Source: Eubacteriales Family XIII. Incertae Sedis bacterium
GTDB lineage: Bacteria > Bacillota > Clostridia > Peptostreptococcales > Anaerovoracaceae
Assembly (NCBI GenBank): GCA_031256875.1
Contig: JAIRPQ010000122.1
Location: 1-45,931, forward strand
DNA length: 45,931 nucleotides
Direction: 5' to 3'
Positions within the stretch are counted from its first letter, which is position 1. Each line of letters begins with the position of its first letter. The notes below the pieces were generated by a model. The model was not told the DNA's origin. It was given only the letters and a program-made list of their open reading frames with translations, and made no database searches. Shown here piece after piece: positions 9,308 to 18,796 of this stretch. The position numbers were made by a program, and so were the translations under genes.

Positions 9308-10840
9308 ATGACGTCAGGATTGAAAACCAGTTTGAATGTGAAATCGGTCGGGCAGATATACAAAAACCGCTTCGAGCCGGACAAGGTCGCGCTTATTTTC
9401 AAGGGCAGGCAATGGACATACGCGGAGTTCGACGACGCGGTCATCGCGTACGCAAATTTCTTCAGGGGGTTGGGGCTGAAGCCAGGCGAGCGAGTCATAC
9501 TAAACACGCCCAACAATCCGGAATTTATTTTCACGTATCTCGGAGTCGTGCGCAACGCCGCCGTCATCGTACCCGTCAACCCCATGCTCACGCTGCGCGA
9601 GCTTTCGTTCACGGCCGAGGACTCCGGCGCAAAATACATGGTGATACACGCATCCGTGCTTGAGCGCATCGGGCTGGAGAAGAAGGGGCTGGCCGACGAG
9701 CTTGGCGTCGAAGTCATCGTCCTAGGTGAAGAATTTTCGGAGCGCGTCAGCAAAAGCCCGCGCGAGGATTTCGACCTCGTGGACGACCCGCAGACGATTT
9801 CGACCTACCTCTACACGTCGGGCACGACGGGTACGCCGAAGGCGGCTATGCTCTCGCACTACAACCTGACCGTCAACGCTATGCAGACGAATACCGCGTT
9901 CGACACGGACGATAGCGACAGATATATCCTCGTGCTGCCGCTGTTCCATGTGCTGGCGTTCACCTGCGTCACGCTCATGCCGCTCGGCACGGGTGCTACG
10001 GTGGACCTTGTGGAAGCATTCCGCCCGAAAGAATTTATCAGCGAGCTTATCGAGAATAGAATAACCGTGTTCATCGGCGTCCCCGCGATGTACGTCGTGC
10101 TCGTGAACGCGGGTAAGCAGCATGTGGAATTTCCCGACCTGCGCCGCGTCATATGCGGCGGCGCGCCACTGCCGCTCGACACGATACGCGGGATGCAGGA
10201 AGGGCTGGGGCTTGAAGTAGTCGAAGGCTACGGGCTGACGGAAGCGTCGCCCGCCTGCCTGTTCAACCCGATACACGGGGTGCACAAGGCGGGCTCGGTT
10301 GGATTCCCCTTCCCGCTGTGCGAGTGCAAGGTGGTTTCGGAGAACGGCGCGGAGCTGCCAGCGGGCGAGTCGGGCGAGCTGCTTGTGAAGGGTCCGAACG
10401 TCATGCGGGGCTATTACAACAGGCCGGAGGAAAACGCCGCCACCATCGTGGACGGCTGGCTCCACACGGGAGACATCGCACAGGTGGACGAGGATGGTTA
10501 TTTCTATATCGTCGACAGGATAAAAGATCTGATAATAGTGTCGGGGCTGAACGTCTATCCGCGCGAGGTCGAGGAAGTGCTTTTCGAGCATCCGCAGGTG
10601 GCAGAGGCCGCCGTCATCGGTGAGCCGGACAAGCTGCGCGGCGAAATCGCTGTCGCGTATGTCGTGCTAAAAGAGGGTGCCGGTGAGGTGCATCACAAAG
10701 AAATACTGCGCTTCCTGAAAGAGCGTCTGGCGCAGTACAAGCTCCCGCGCCGCATCAATATAATAGAAGCGCTCCCCCGCAACAGCTCGGGCAAAGTCCT
10801 GAAGCGAATGCTGCGCGAGCAGTCCGACAGCGTAAAATGA
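9308..10840 (+). CDS. AMP-dependent acyl-CoA synthetase (long-chain fatty acid--CoA ligase-like)
   Basis: ATG 9308 after AAAGGAGAG; YTSGTTGTPKAAMLSH, GYGLTEASP, GWLHTGDIAQVDEDGYFYIVDRIKDLIIVSGLNVYP, NSSGKVLKR. Confidence 0.93.
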   Translation: MTSGLKTSLNVKSVGQIYKNRFEPDKVALIFKGRQWTYAEFDDAVIAYANFFRGLGLKPGERVILNTPNNPEFIFTYLGVVRNAAVIVPVNPMLTLRELSFTAEDSGAKYMVIHASVLERIGLEKKGLADELGVEVIVLGEEFSERVSKSPREDFDLVDDPQTISTYLYTSGTTGTPKAAMLSHYNLTVNAMQTNTAFDTDDSDRYILVLPLFHVLAFTCVTLMPLGTGATVDLVEAFRPKEFISELIENRITVFIGVPAMYVVLVNAGKQHVEFPDLRRVICGGAPLPLDTIRGMQEGLGLEVVEGYGLTEASPACLFNPIHGVHKAGSVGFPFPLCECKVVSENGAELPAGESGELLVKGPNVMRGYYNRPEENAATIVDGWLHTGDIAQVDEDGYFYIVDRIKDLIIVSGLNVYPREVEEVLFEHPQVAEAAVIGEPDKLRGEIAVAYVVLKEGAGEVHHKEILRFLKERLAQYKLPRRINIIEALPRNSSGKVLKRMLREQSDSVK

Positions 10841-12348
10841 GCATAGATACCCACCACATTGCGGGGACGCTGCTCCCTGTGTTCAGCCTGCCTTCTCCCT
10901 ACGGCATTGGGTCTATGGGGCGGGCCGCTTTCGGGTTCGTCGATTTTCTCGCGGACGCGGGGCAGAGCCTTTGGCAGATACTGCCGATGGGCCCGACCGA
11001 CCAGGCGGGCAGCCCATACAAGGGAATATCGGCCTTCGCTGGTAACCCGCTGCTCATTGACCTTGACCTGCTTGCGGACGATGGGCTGCTGACAGAGCAA
11101 GAGCTTGCGGAACACGCGGAAGCGCTTGGATCTGCCGCCGCGGATCTGCGCATAGACTATGCCATGCAACACGAGCGCAAGACGGCGCTGCTTCATATGG
11201 CGGCCGAGCGCTTTTCGCCCGATTCGGATTACATGGAGTTCGCGCGCGCATCCGGATGGTGGCTAGACGACTTCGCGTCATACGCGGCGGGCATTGAGGG
11301 TGACGGTGTGGCGGGTGCGGGCGGCGGTGGCGCGGCGGGCGCGGCAGGCGCTTGCGCGGGCGGCGCGGCTTGCGCGGCGGGTGCGGCGGGTGCGGCGGGT
11401 GCGGCAGGCGCCGAGGAACGCCATCGGCGCATACAGTATGTTTTCGAAAAGCAATGGCGACAGCTGAAGGAGTACGCAAACAGCCGAGGCATCGGCATCG
11501 TGGGCGACCTGCCCTTCTACGTCAGCGCGGAGTCCGCAGACTTCGCGTCGCACACAGGGCTGTTCGCGACGGACGGATGCGGCAGGCCGAGCCTTATCGC
11601 GGGCGTGCCGCCCGACGCGTTCACGGAGGACGGGCAGATCTGGAACGAGCCCGTCTACGACTGGGCGGAACACAGGCGCACGGGCTACGACTGGTGGCTG
11701 TGCAGATTCGCGCGGGCGGCGGCGATGTACAACCTCTGCCGCATCGACCATTTCCGCGCGTTCGCGCAGTATTTCGCGATACCCGCAGGCAGGCCCGCGA
11801 AAGAAGGCCGCTGGAAGGATGGCCCCGGGCGCGACTTCATAGATGCCGTAAAAAGGGCCGTTCCGGACTTCGGAATCATCGCGGAGGATTTGGGCATCAT
11901 CACCGATGACGTTCACGAGCTTCGCGAGTACAGCGGCTACCCGGGCATGAGGGTGCTGCAATTCGCTTTCGACCCGAGCGGCGACAGCATCTATCTGCCG
12001 CACAACCATATCAAAAACTGCGTGGTCTACACGGGCACGCACGACAACCCGACCCTGCGCGAATGGACGGCGGGCGCGAGCTCGCCCGAGATGGATTTCG
12101 CGCTCTCATACCTTGGCGCGGCGCGCGAAAACGTCGCGCAGAAGGTTCTGGAAGCCGCGCTCGACAGCGTCGCGGACATAGTTATTATTCCATTACAGGA
12201 CTATATGGGGCTGGGCGCGGACGCGCGGATAAACACGCCGGGCACAGTGGGCAAAATGAACTGGACATGGCGGCTTTCGCAGGCAGACCTCACGAGCGAG
12301 CTGGCCGAAAACATGCGCGGGATGGCGAAGGATCGCGGTAGAATATGA
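10837..12348 (+). CDS. malQ: 4-alpha-glucanotransferase (GH77) with Ala/Gly-rich insertion
   Basis: LPSPYGIGSMGRAAFGFVDFLADAGQSLWQILPMGPT, GDLPFYVSAESADFASH, IDHFRAFAQYFAIPAG, GTHDNPTLREW, TPGTVGKMNWTWRL; ATGA overlap with upstream gene. Confidence 0.92.
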   Translation: MSIDTHHIAGTLLPVFSLPSPYGIGSMGRAAFGFVDFLADAGQSLWQILPMGPTDQAGSPYKGISAFAGNPLLIDLDLLADDGLLTEQELAEHAEALGSAAADLRIDYAMQHERKTALLHMAAERFSPDSDYMEFARASGWWLDDFASYAAGIEGDGVAGAGGGGAAGAAGACAGGAACAAGAAGAAGAAGAEERHRRIQYVFEKQWRQLKEYANSRGIGIVGDLPFYVSAESADFASHTGLFATDGCGRPSLIAGVPPDAFTEDGQIWNEPVYDWAEHRRTGYDWWLCRFARAAAMYNLCRIDHFRAFAQYFAIPAGRPAKEGRWKDGPGRDFIDAVKRAVPDFGIIAEDLGIITDDVHELREYSGYPGMRVLQFAFDPSGDSIYLPHNHIKNCVVYTGTHDNPTLREWTAGASSPEMDFALSYLGAARENVAQKVLEAALDSVADIVIIPLQDYMGLGADARINTPGTVGKMNWTWRLSQADLTSELAENMRGMAKDRGRI

Positions 12349-12404
12349 TAGAATAATGCTATAGGCGATTGAGTGTGATAGAGGAGCGGAAAGGGTAATT
12401 TATT

Positions 12405-13433
12405 ATGATTCAGGCGACACAATTGGTCAAGACCTTCGGAGCTGTCAAGGCGCTTGACGGGCTTTCGTTCAAGGTCGGCGACGGGCTGGCCTATGGGCTG
12501 CTCGGGCGCAACGGCGCGGGCAAGACCACGACTATACGCATCATTATGGACTTCTTCGGCGCGGACAGCGGCGAGGTGACGATAGGCGGCATCCCTGCGT
12601 CAAAATCGAAAGCGCGTATAGGATATCTTCCGGAAGAACGCGGGCTGTATCCGAAGCGCATCATCCTCGAACAGATGATATACATCGGGATGCTGCGCGG
12701 CATGCCGAAGCGCGACGCGGAAGCGCGAACCCATATGCTGCTCGAAAAGCTTGAGGCGTCCGAGTACACGAAGCGGCGTCTCGACACGCTGTCCAAGGGA
12801 AACCAACAGAAGATCCAGCTCGCAATCGCGCTCATCAGCGACCCCGATGTCGTCATCCTCGACGAGCCTTTCAGCGGGCTTGACCCCGTGAACGCGCGCA
12901 TACTGAAAAGCATCGTCAGGGAACAGGTGGATGCGGGCAAGACCGTGATTTTTTCGAGCCACCAGATGGCGCAGGTCGAGGAATTTTGCGACGAGATATG
13001 CCTCATCGACCACGGGCGCGGCGTACTCGAGGGCAATCTGCGCGAAATCAAGCGGGCATACCCGCGCGACTCGCTCTATGTCGAAGCTTACGGCGCGGGC
13101 GACCTCGGCGGGCTGCTGCGCGAGAAAGCGTCCGGAGCTATAGCGGACATCGCGCCGAGCGGCGCGGGGTGGACCGTGAAGCTCACGTCGCACGAAAAGC
13201 GTCGCGACGTGCTGGACGCGCTCCATGACGCGGGCATCACCCCCGACAATTTCTCCGTGAAAGAGCCGACGCTCGAGGAGATATTCGTTGACAAGGTGGG
13301 CGGCGAACCGCCGGACGCGGACGATGGCGCGGACGGCACGGACGATGACGGCAAGAAGAAGCGGCGGCGCTTCGGGCTGTTCGGCAAAAAAAGCGGTGGA
13401 GCGGGCGGCCGGAATGGAGGGGCAGGCAGATGA
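12405..13433 (+). CDS. ABC transporter ATP-binding protein (Na+/drug efflux NatA-like)
   Basis: GLLGRNGAGKTTTIRIIM, LSKGNQQKIQLAIALISDPDVVILDEPFSGLDP; Gly/Asp-rich and basic C-tail. Confidence 0.88.
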   Translation: MIQATQLVKTFGAVKALDGLSFKVGDGLAYGLLGRNGAGKTTTIRIIMDFFGADSGEVTIGGIPASKSKARIGYLPEERGLYPKRIILEQMIYIGMLRGMPKRDAEARTHMLLEKLEASEYTKRRLDTLSKGNQQKIQLAIALISDPDVVILDEPFSGLDPVNARILKSIVREQVDAGKTVIFSSHQMAQVEEFCDEICLIDHGRGVLEGNLREIKRAYPRDSLYVEAYGAGDLGGLLREKASGAIADIAPSGAGWTVKLTSHEKRRDVLDALHDAGITPDNFSVKEPTLEEIFVDKVGGEPPDADDGADGTDDDGKKKRRRFGLFGKKSGGAGGRNGGAGR

Positions 13434-14719
13434 ACAAGATAAAGACCGTACTCGGCTTCGAATACCGAGGCTATATAAAGAGCAAGCCCTTCATCATCAC
13501 GACGATCATCTTTGTGGCGATTATTGTCCTCGGCTCGCAGATACCGCATTTTCTTGGCGCGTTTGAGAACATCGGCAGCATGATAGCGGGCGGCGAGAAC
13601 CAGAAAGCGCTCGTCATAATTTCAGCGAAAGCGGTCGACGCCGGCGCGGAAAACGCGGACAATGGCATAGGCGAAATATGCGACGGGCTGAACGCTGTGA
13701 CGGGCGGCCTGTACCAATGGGAAGGCGCCGCTGACAAGGTGGGCGATCCCGAAAAACTGATTGCGGACGACAAATACAGCGTGATCATGGAATACGACGG
13801 CGGCGCGTCCTACAAGCTCTACGGGAAAGGGCAGGACTTCGCGCTTCCAGCCATTGCCGCCACGATAGACCCATATATGACGGATGCCGCCAGAGCCGCG
13901 AAGATGGCGGGCATGACGCCCGAGCAGCAGGCCGAGGTGAAAGGCGTCATTGAAACGACGGTGACGGGCGAGGTCGTAACGGTCGGCGGCGGCCAGGCCG
14001 AAAACAATTTCTGGCTGGCCTACGTCATGCTCTACGTGCTGTTCATGACCATCATCCTCTATTCGCAGTTCATCGTGAACTCGGTCATCAGCGAGAAAAG
14101 CAGCAAGACGATGGAGCTGCTCGTCACGTCGGCCAAGCCGATACAGCTCATGTTCGGCAAGGTGTTCGGCGTGGGACTGGCCGCGTTCACGCAGCTAGGC
14201 GCGCTCCTCATCGCGGCGCTTGCGGGGTTCGCGTTCTCGCTCGACACGTGGGAGCGCAGCGTCCCGGGCTTCAGCGACATGCTCTCGCAGATGAACATCT
14301 CGCCGGCGCTTCTCGTATTCTTCGTGCTATTCTTTGTCGTCGGGTATTTCCTATACGCGTTTATCAGCGCGGCGATGGGTTCGACCGCCAGCCGCATCGA
14401 GGACGCCGGCTCGGTATCCACGCTGCCGTCGATGCTCGGCACGATATCGTTCATCGTGTCGCTCGTGAGCATGGCGAACATAGATGCCGCGTATGTGAAG
14501 GTGCTTTCGTTCATCCCGCTGTTCTCGCCGTGGATCATGTTCGCGCGGCTCTGTATGGCATCGGCGACGGTCACGGAGGCCGCCATAGCCATAGCCATAC
14601 TCGTCGCCACAGTCATCTTCTTCGGGTGGCTATCGGCAAAGATTTACCGCGTAGGCGTCATGATGTACGGAAAGCCGCTGAAGCTCAAGGAAGCGTTCAA
14701 GGCCGCGATGCACGCGTAG
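13430..14719 (+). CDS. ABC-2 type transporter permease (NatB-like)
   Basis: ATGA overlap with the ATPase gene; SEKSSKTMELLVTSAKPIQLMFGKVFGVG motif; multiple TM segments. Confidence 0.87.
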   Translation: MNKIKTVLGFEYRGYIKSKPFIITTIIFVAIIVLGSQIPHFLGAFENIGSMIAGGENQKALVIISAKAVDAGAENADNGIGEICDGLNAVTGGLYQWEGAADKVGDPEKLIADDKYSVIMEYDGGASYKLYGKGQDFALPAIAATIDPYMTDAARAAKMAGMTPEQQAEVKGVIETTVTGEVVTVGGGQAENNFWLAYVMLYVLFMTIILYSQFIVNSVISEKSSKTMELLVTSAKPIQLMFGKVFGVGLAAFTQLGALLIAALAGFAFSLDTWERSVPGFSDMLSQMNISPALLVFFVLFFVVGYFLYAFISAAMGSTASRIEDAGSVSTLPSMLGTISFIVSLVSMANIDAAYVKVLSFIPLFSPWIMFARLCMASATVTEAAIAIAILVATVIFFGWLSAKIYRVGVMMYGKPLKLKEAFKAAMHA

Positions 14720-14799
14720 CCGTATGTGAGTAGCCGTATGTGAGGCAGTGCGGGAATAATTAATTATTGTTATAGATGTGAAGTGAGGTAGAAAAACGG

Positions 14800-15984
14800 A
14801 TGCTGAAATTTGCTGATAGAGTGGAGCGCGTCAATCCAAGCGTGGTAAGGGAAATATTCAAGCTCATGGCGGACCCCGAGATAATATCCTTCGGCGGCGG
14901 TAGCCCCGCGACCGAATCCTTCGAGCCCGATGTGATCGGCGAAATCACCGCGGAACTATTGGCGGGGCAGCCGGATCTCATGCTGCAATACGGCACGACC
15001 GAAGGGTGGAACCCCCTGCGCGACGCGTATATAGAACATATCGCAAAACCCAAGGGGCTGGATTTCGAGCGCGGTAACATCATCGTGACCACCGGCTCCA
15101 CGCAGGGCATCAGCCTGTCGATAGACGCATTCGTAAATGAGGGAGACACGGTGCTGGTCGAATCTCCTACCTTCCTCGCGACGCTCATGATGTTCGCCAA
15201 GGTGAACGCAAAGGTCGTCGCGGTGGACGTGGACTCCGAAGGGATGAACACGGACGACCTCGCCGCGAAGCTCGAATCCACGGGTGCGCGGCTCGTCTAC
15301 ACCATACCGACGTTCCAGAACCCGACGGGGCTTACGCTGTCACGCGAGCGCAGAAAGGAAGTGGCTCGGCTGGCCGCGCTGCACGATGCTATTGTCATAG
15401 AGGACGACCCTTACTGCGACCTCAGATACGCGGGCGAATCTCTGCCGACCATCAAGAGCTTCGACGAAGCCGGCAACGTGGTACTGCTGAACAGCTTTTC
15501 GAAAACCGTTTCGCCGGGGCTGCGCGTCGGCACGGTAGCCGCGTCCGCCGAAATTATTCCAAAGTTCGTCGTGGCGAAACAGTGCTCGGACACGCACACC
15601 GCCATACTGCCGCAGGCCATCTGCGCGGAATACCTGAACCGCGGGCTGCTGCCCGGGCACCTGGAGCGCACGGCGCCGATGTATAAGGAACGGCTCGACG
15701 CCATGCTCGCGTACATCGAAAAATACCTGCCCGCCGAAGCGGAATACACGCGCCCCGAAGGAGGGGTGTTCATCTGGCTCACGATGCCGAGCGGGTTCGA
15801 CGCGCAGGAGCTTTTGGTCATCGCGACGCGGGAATACAAAGTGGCGTTCGTGCCGGGCGCTCCGTTCTACGCGAACCCCGCGGACGGCAAGAACACGCTG
15901 CGCCTGAATTTTTCGGGCGCTACGCCGGACAAAATCGAAGAAGGCATGCGGCGGCTGGGCGAAGCGTTCAAGGCGTATTTGTGA
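14800..15984 (+). CDS. PLP-dependent aminotransferase, class I/II (2-aminoadipate/MocR-like)
   Basis: ISFGGGSPATESF, TTGSTQGISLSIDAFVNEGDTVLVESPTF, PTFQNPTGLTLS, NSFSKTVSPGLRVG. Confidence 0.9.
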   Translation: MLKFADRVERVNPSVVREIFKLMADPEIISFGGGSPATESFEPDVIGEITAELLAGQPDLMLQYGTTEGWNPLRDAYIEHIAKPKGLDFERGNIIVTTGSTQGISLSIDAFVNEGDTVLVESPTFLATLMMFAKVNAKVVAVDVDSEGMNTDDLAAKLESTGARLVYTIPTFQNPTGLTLSRERRKEVARLAALHDAIVIEDDPYCDLRYAGESLPTIKSFDEAGNVVLLNSFSKTVSPGLRVGTVAASAEIIPKFVVAKQCSDTHTAILPQAICAEYLNRGLLPGHLERTAPMYKERLDAMLAYIEKYLPAEAEYTRPEGGVFIWLTMPSGFDAQELLVIATREYKVAFVPGAPFYANPADGKNTLRLNFSGATPDKIEEGMRRLGEAFKAYL

Positions 15985-16019
15985 TGGAATAATTTTCCAT
16001 CAGCATCGGGGAACCGCTC

Positions 16020-16943
16020 ATGAACGCTATTGTGACAGGCTACGGGGGCATCGCCTATGAGGTCGCCCTCTCTTTGGCAGGGCGCGGCTACGATGTCATA
16101 ATAGCGGGGCGCGACTCCGCCAAGGGGGAAGCTGCGGCAGCGAAACTGCGAAGTGCGGTCGCGGCCGCGCCGTATCGGAAGCCGCCGTTATCAGGCTCGC
16201 TTTCAAGGTGCGGCTCACCCTCCGCGCGGCCTTCCACCAATATCGCATTCGAACACCTCGACCTCTTTGAACCCGAATCCATACGCGCCTTCGCGGAACG
16301 CGCCGCAGATAAGCACGGCCACATCGACATCGTAATGTGTATCGCGGGCGTCATGATGCCGGACGAGCTTTCGCTTTCGAGCCAGGGCGCGGAGCGGCAG
16401 TTCGCCGTGAACTACCTCGGCCATTTTGATCTCGTCGGCCGCCTGATGCCTTTGCTAAGAAATTCAAAAGACCCACGTGTCGTGACGGTCAGCTCGGTGG
16501 CGAACAGACCGTTCAGGTTCGACCTGCGCGATGCCGGCGCCGGCCGAGGATACAGGGCTTCCATCTCATACGCCCTCTCAAAGCTATGCTGTCTCATGTA
16601 CGCCGCCGAGCTGAGCCGGCGTGAACATTGGCTGAAATCGTGCTGCGTTCACCCGGGCTTCGCGGGAACGCAGCTGTTCAGTCGCAGCGGACATTTCACC
16701 ATGCGGCTTCTGCGCGCGATATTCTTCGTGCTGCCGTTCGTCAGGCAGACGGCGCGCGCGGCGGCCGCGCCCGCCGTATTCGCGGCCACCTCCGAAAACG
16801 CGAAAAGCGGAGCGTACTATGGTCCCATGTTCACCGTTATGGGCCCGCCGCGCCGCGCGCTCATGCCGCTGCGCGCGAAGAACGCAAAGCTGCGCGAAGC
16901 CCTCTGGGAGCTGTCCGAAAAGACGACCGGAATCAGACACTGA
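16020..16943 (+). CDS. Short-chain dehydrogenase/reductase family protein
   Basis: GYGGIAYEVALSLAGRGYDVIIAGRD, NYLGHFDLVGRLMPLL, VTVSSVAN, YALSKL; Ser/Pro-rich insertion after the first helix. Confidence 0.82.
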   Translation: MNAIVTGYGGIAYEVALSLAGRGYDVIIAGRDSAKGEAAAAKLRSAVAAAPYRKPPLSGSLSRCGSPSARPSTNIAFEHLDLFEPESIRAFAERAADKHGHIDIVMCIAGVMMPDELSLSSQGAERQFAVNYLGHFDLVGRLMPLLRNSKDPRVVTVSSVANRPFRFDLRDAGAGRGYRASISYALSKLCCLMYAAELSRREHWLKSCCVHPGFAGTQLFSRSGHFTMRLLRAIFFVLPFVRQTARAAAAPAVFAATSENAKSGAYYGPMFTVMGPPRRALMPLRAKNAKLREALWELSEKTTGIRH

Positions 16944-17176
16944 GGCCAACGCCGAAGCTCGCGCCCGCGCCCAAGCACCCAGCGAAGCCCGCGCCGAACA
17001 CTGCACGGAACCCTAACGAACCCTGAAAAAATTATTTCAAAATTTTAATCTGCGTTTCACCTTTCACCTATACAATACATATAAGCTGATGGGCGGCAAC
17101 GTGGCTCAGCCCATCGGCAAAGCTCATGAGCAAAAGGAACTAGTCAACATGCATAGCACTGAAAGAGAGGAACAAA

Positions 17177-17341
17177 GTGAAACACACCAATCCGGACACG
17201 ACGAACACACAGACGAAACCTGAAGCTGAGACGCCCGCAAAAGCGGCGATGAGAACAGGCGCGGGCACAAGAACGAGACCGGCCAACAGGAGATCCGCAT
17301 GGGAGCCGAGATTCACGGGCAACCCGCCCAGAGCATACTAA
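17177..17341 (+). CDS. Candidate small protein, 54 aa, GTG start
   Basis: GAGAGG 6 nt upstream of GTG; VKHTNPDTTNTQTKPEAETPAKAAMRTGAGTRTRPANRRSAWEPRFTGNPPRAY-stop; not in the supplied ORF track. Confidence 0.3.
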   Translation: MKHTNPDTTNTQTKPEAETPAKAAMRTGAGTRTRPANRRSAWEPRFTGNPPRAY

Positions 17342-17358
17342 ACCCATCCACTTGATAT

Positions 17359-17382
17359 GCGGGGAGGCGACTGCCTCCCCGC
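17359..17382. terminator. Strong intergenic hairpin, possible bidirectional terminator (no clear T-tract)
   Basis: Perfect 10-bp stem GCGGGGAGGC-gact-GCCTCCCCGC. Confidence 0.5.
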
Positions 17383-17428
17383 GCTGCTCTACATTATTCT
17401 ACGTTATCCTATCCTGCGTTATCATGCT

Positions 17429-18613
17429 CTATTTGACGCTCTCCCACAGCTCTTTGAATTTCGGAAGCGAGCGCTCCACCTTGTCATACGAGGTGCAGTA
17501 GGCAAGGCGAATCCATCCGTCGCAGCCAAAGACCTTGCCCGGGACGATGGCGAGCTGAAAATCTTTGGCCCTAGCGCTGAACTCCACGTCGTCCGGAATG
17601 GGCGACTCGAGGAAAAGGTAGAAAGCACCGTCAGGCTCCACGCAGCGATACCCGATATCCGTCAGCCCGCCGTAAAGCAGGTCGCGGTTTTTCCGATAGT
17701 TCGAAACATCCACCGGCACGTCCACGCAGTCCGCAGCCACGAGCTGCATGAGCGAGGGGGCGTTCACGTATCCGAGCGTGCGCGTCATCACGTTCGCCGC
17801 CTGCAGGATGCGCTCGCTGTCCGAAACGCAGTCAGGCACGACCACGTACCCGATGCGCTCGCCGGGGAGCGACAGCGATTTGCTGTACGAGTAGCCCACG
17901 ATGGCGTTCTCGTAGAGATTCGGTATCCACGGCACTTCCTTGCCCGTATACACCAGCTCGCGGTATGGCTCATCCGAAATCAAATAGATGTCCGTGCCAA
18001 ACTCCCGCTGCTTCCGGCGCAGTATGTCCGCGAGCCTGCCCAGCACGTCCGCCGAATATATTACGCCCGTCGGATTGTTCGGCGTGTTGACTATCACTAT
18101 CTTCGTCTTTGCCGTGACCATGCCCTCGAAGGCTTCGAGGTTTGGCTCGAATGTCGGCGGGCTTGGCGGAACGACGATGAGCCGCGCGTCCACGTTCGCG
18201 GCATAGTTACCGTATTCGCCGAAATACGGAGCGAACGCCACGACTTCCTCGCCCGCGCCTACGAGCACCTTCAATATCGTGTTGAGCCCGCCCGCCGCTC
18301 CGACCGTCATGAACAGGTTGCCGCCCGCGTACTGCGTATCGAAACGGCGATTCAGCGACGCGGCGATCTTCTCGCGCACTTCGGGATAGCCCGAGTTGTT
18401 CATATACCCGTGTACGTATACCTGGTCGGGATATGCGAGATATTTCTCAATCGACGCTTTCACTTCCGCGGGTGGCGCGAAAAACGGATTGCCGAGACTG
18501 AAATCGAAAACGTTGTCCGCACCGTATTTCGCCGCCATTTTCTTGCTCTCCTCGAACATAGCCCGAATGAGCGAGCTGCCTGTGACGTAGGCTTCCATTT
18601 TATCTGCAATCAT
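17429..18613 (-). CDS. Pyridoxal-phosphate aminotransferase, class I/II
   Basis: NVFDFSLGNPFFAPP, VGAAGGLNTILKVL, NTPNNPTGVIYS, ISDEPYRELVYTG, YSYSKSLSLPGERIGY; SD AAAGGAG. Confidence 0.9.
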   Translation of the reverse strand: MIADKMEAYVTGSSLIRAMFEESKKMAAKYGADNVFDFSLGNPFFAPPAEVKASIEKYLAYPDQVYVHGYMNNSGYPEVREKIAASLNRRFDTQYAGGNLFMTVGAAGGLNTILKVLVGAGEEVVAFAPYFGEYGNYAANVDARLIVVPPSPPTFEPNLEAFEGMVTAKTKIVIVNTPNNPTGVIYSADVLGRLADILRRKQREFGTDIYLISDEPYRELVYTGKEVPWIPNLYENAIVGYSYSKSLSLPGERIGYVVVPDCVSDSERILQAANVMTRTLGYVNAPSLMQLVAADCVDVPVDVSNYRKNRDLLYGGLTDIGYRCVEPDGAFYLFLESPIPDDVEFSARAKDFQLAIVPGKVFGCDGWIRLAYCTSYDKVERSLPKFKELWESVK

Positions 18614-18662
18614 CTCTTACTCCTTTGCTCGCCTTTTTTCCGTATTGCGTCGTTGCTGTTCC

Positions 18663-18739
18663 CGATTGGGTGCAGCTGGGAGGCGAAGCCGACTCACATC
18701 CCAAGCGCACGTACGTGAAGTACGCTCCGCTCCCAATCG
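18663..18739. repeat. Structured intergenic element with 8-bp terminal inverted repeat between buk and the downstream aminotransferase gene
   Basis: CGATTGGG (18663-18670) and CCCAATCG (18732-18739), enclosing nested hairpins. Confidence 0.5.
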
Positions 18740-18796
18740 CTCACGCGCCTAGCACTACGAAAAAAATCCTTCGCAATGATTTTCCACTTCTCTGAC

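Noticed and set aside
17357-18718. 453-aa plus-strand ORF
   Set aside because: Antisense to a recognisable aminotransferase; GC-rich frame artefact.
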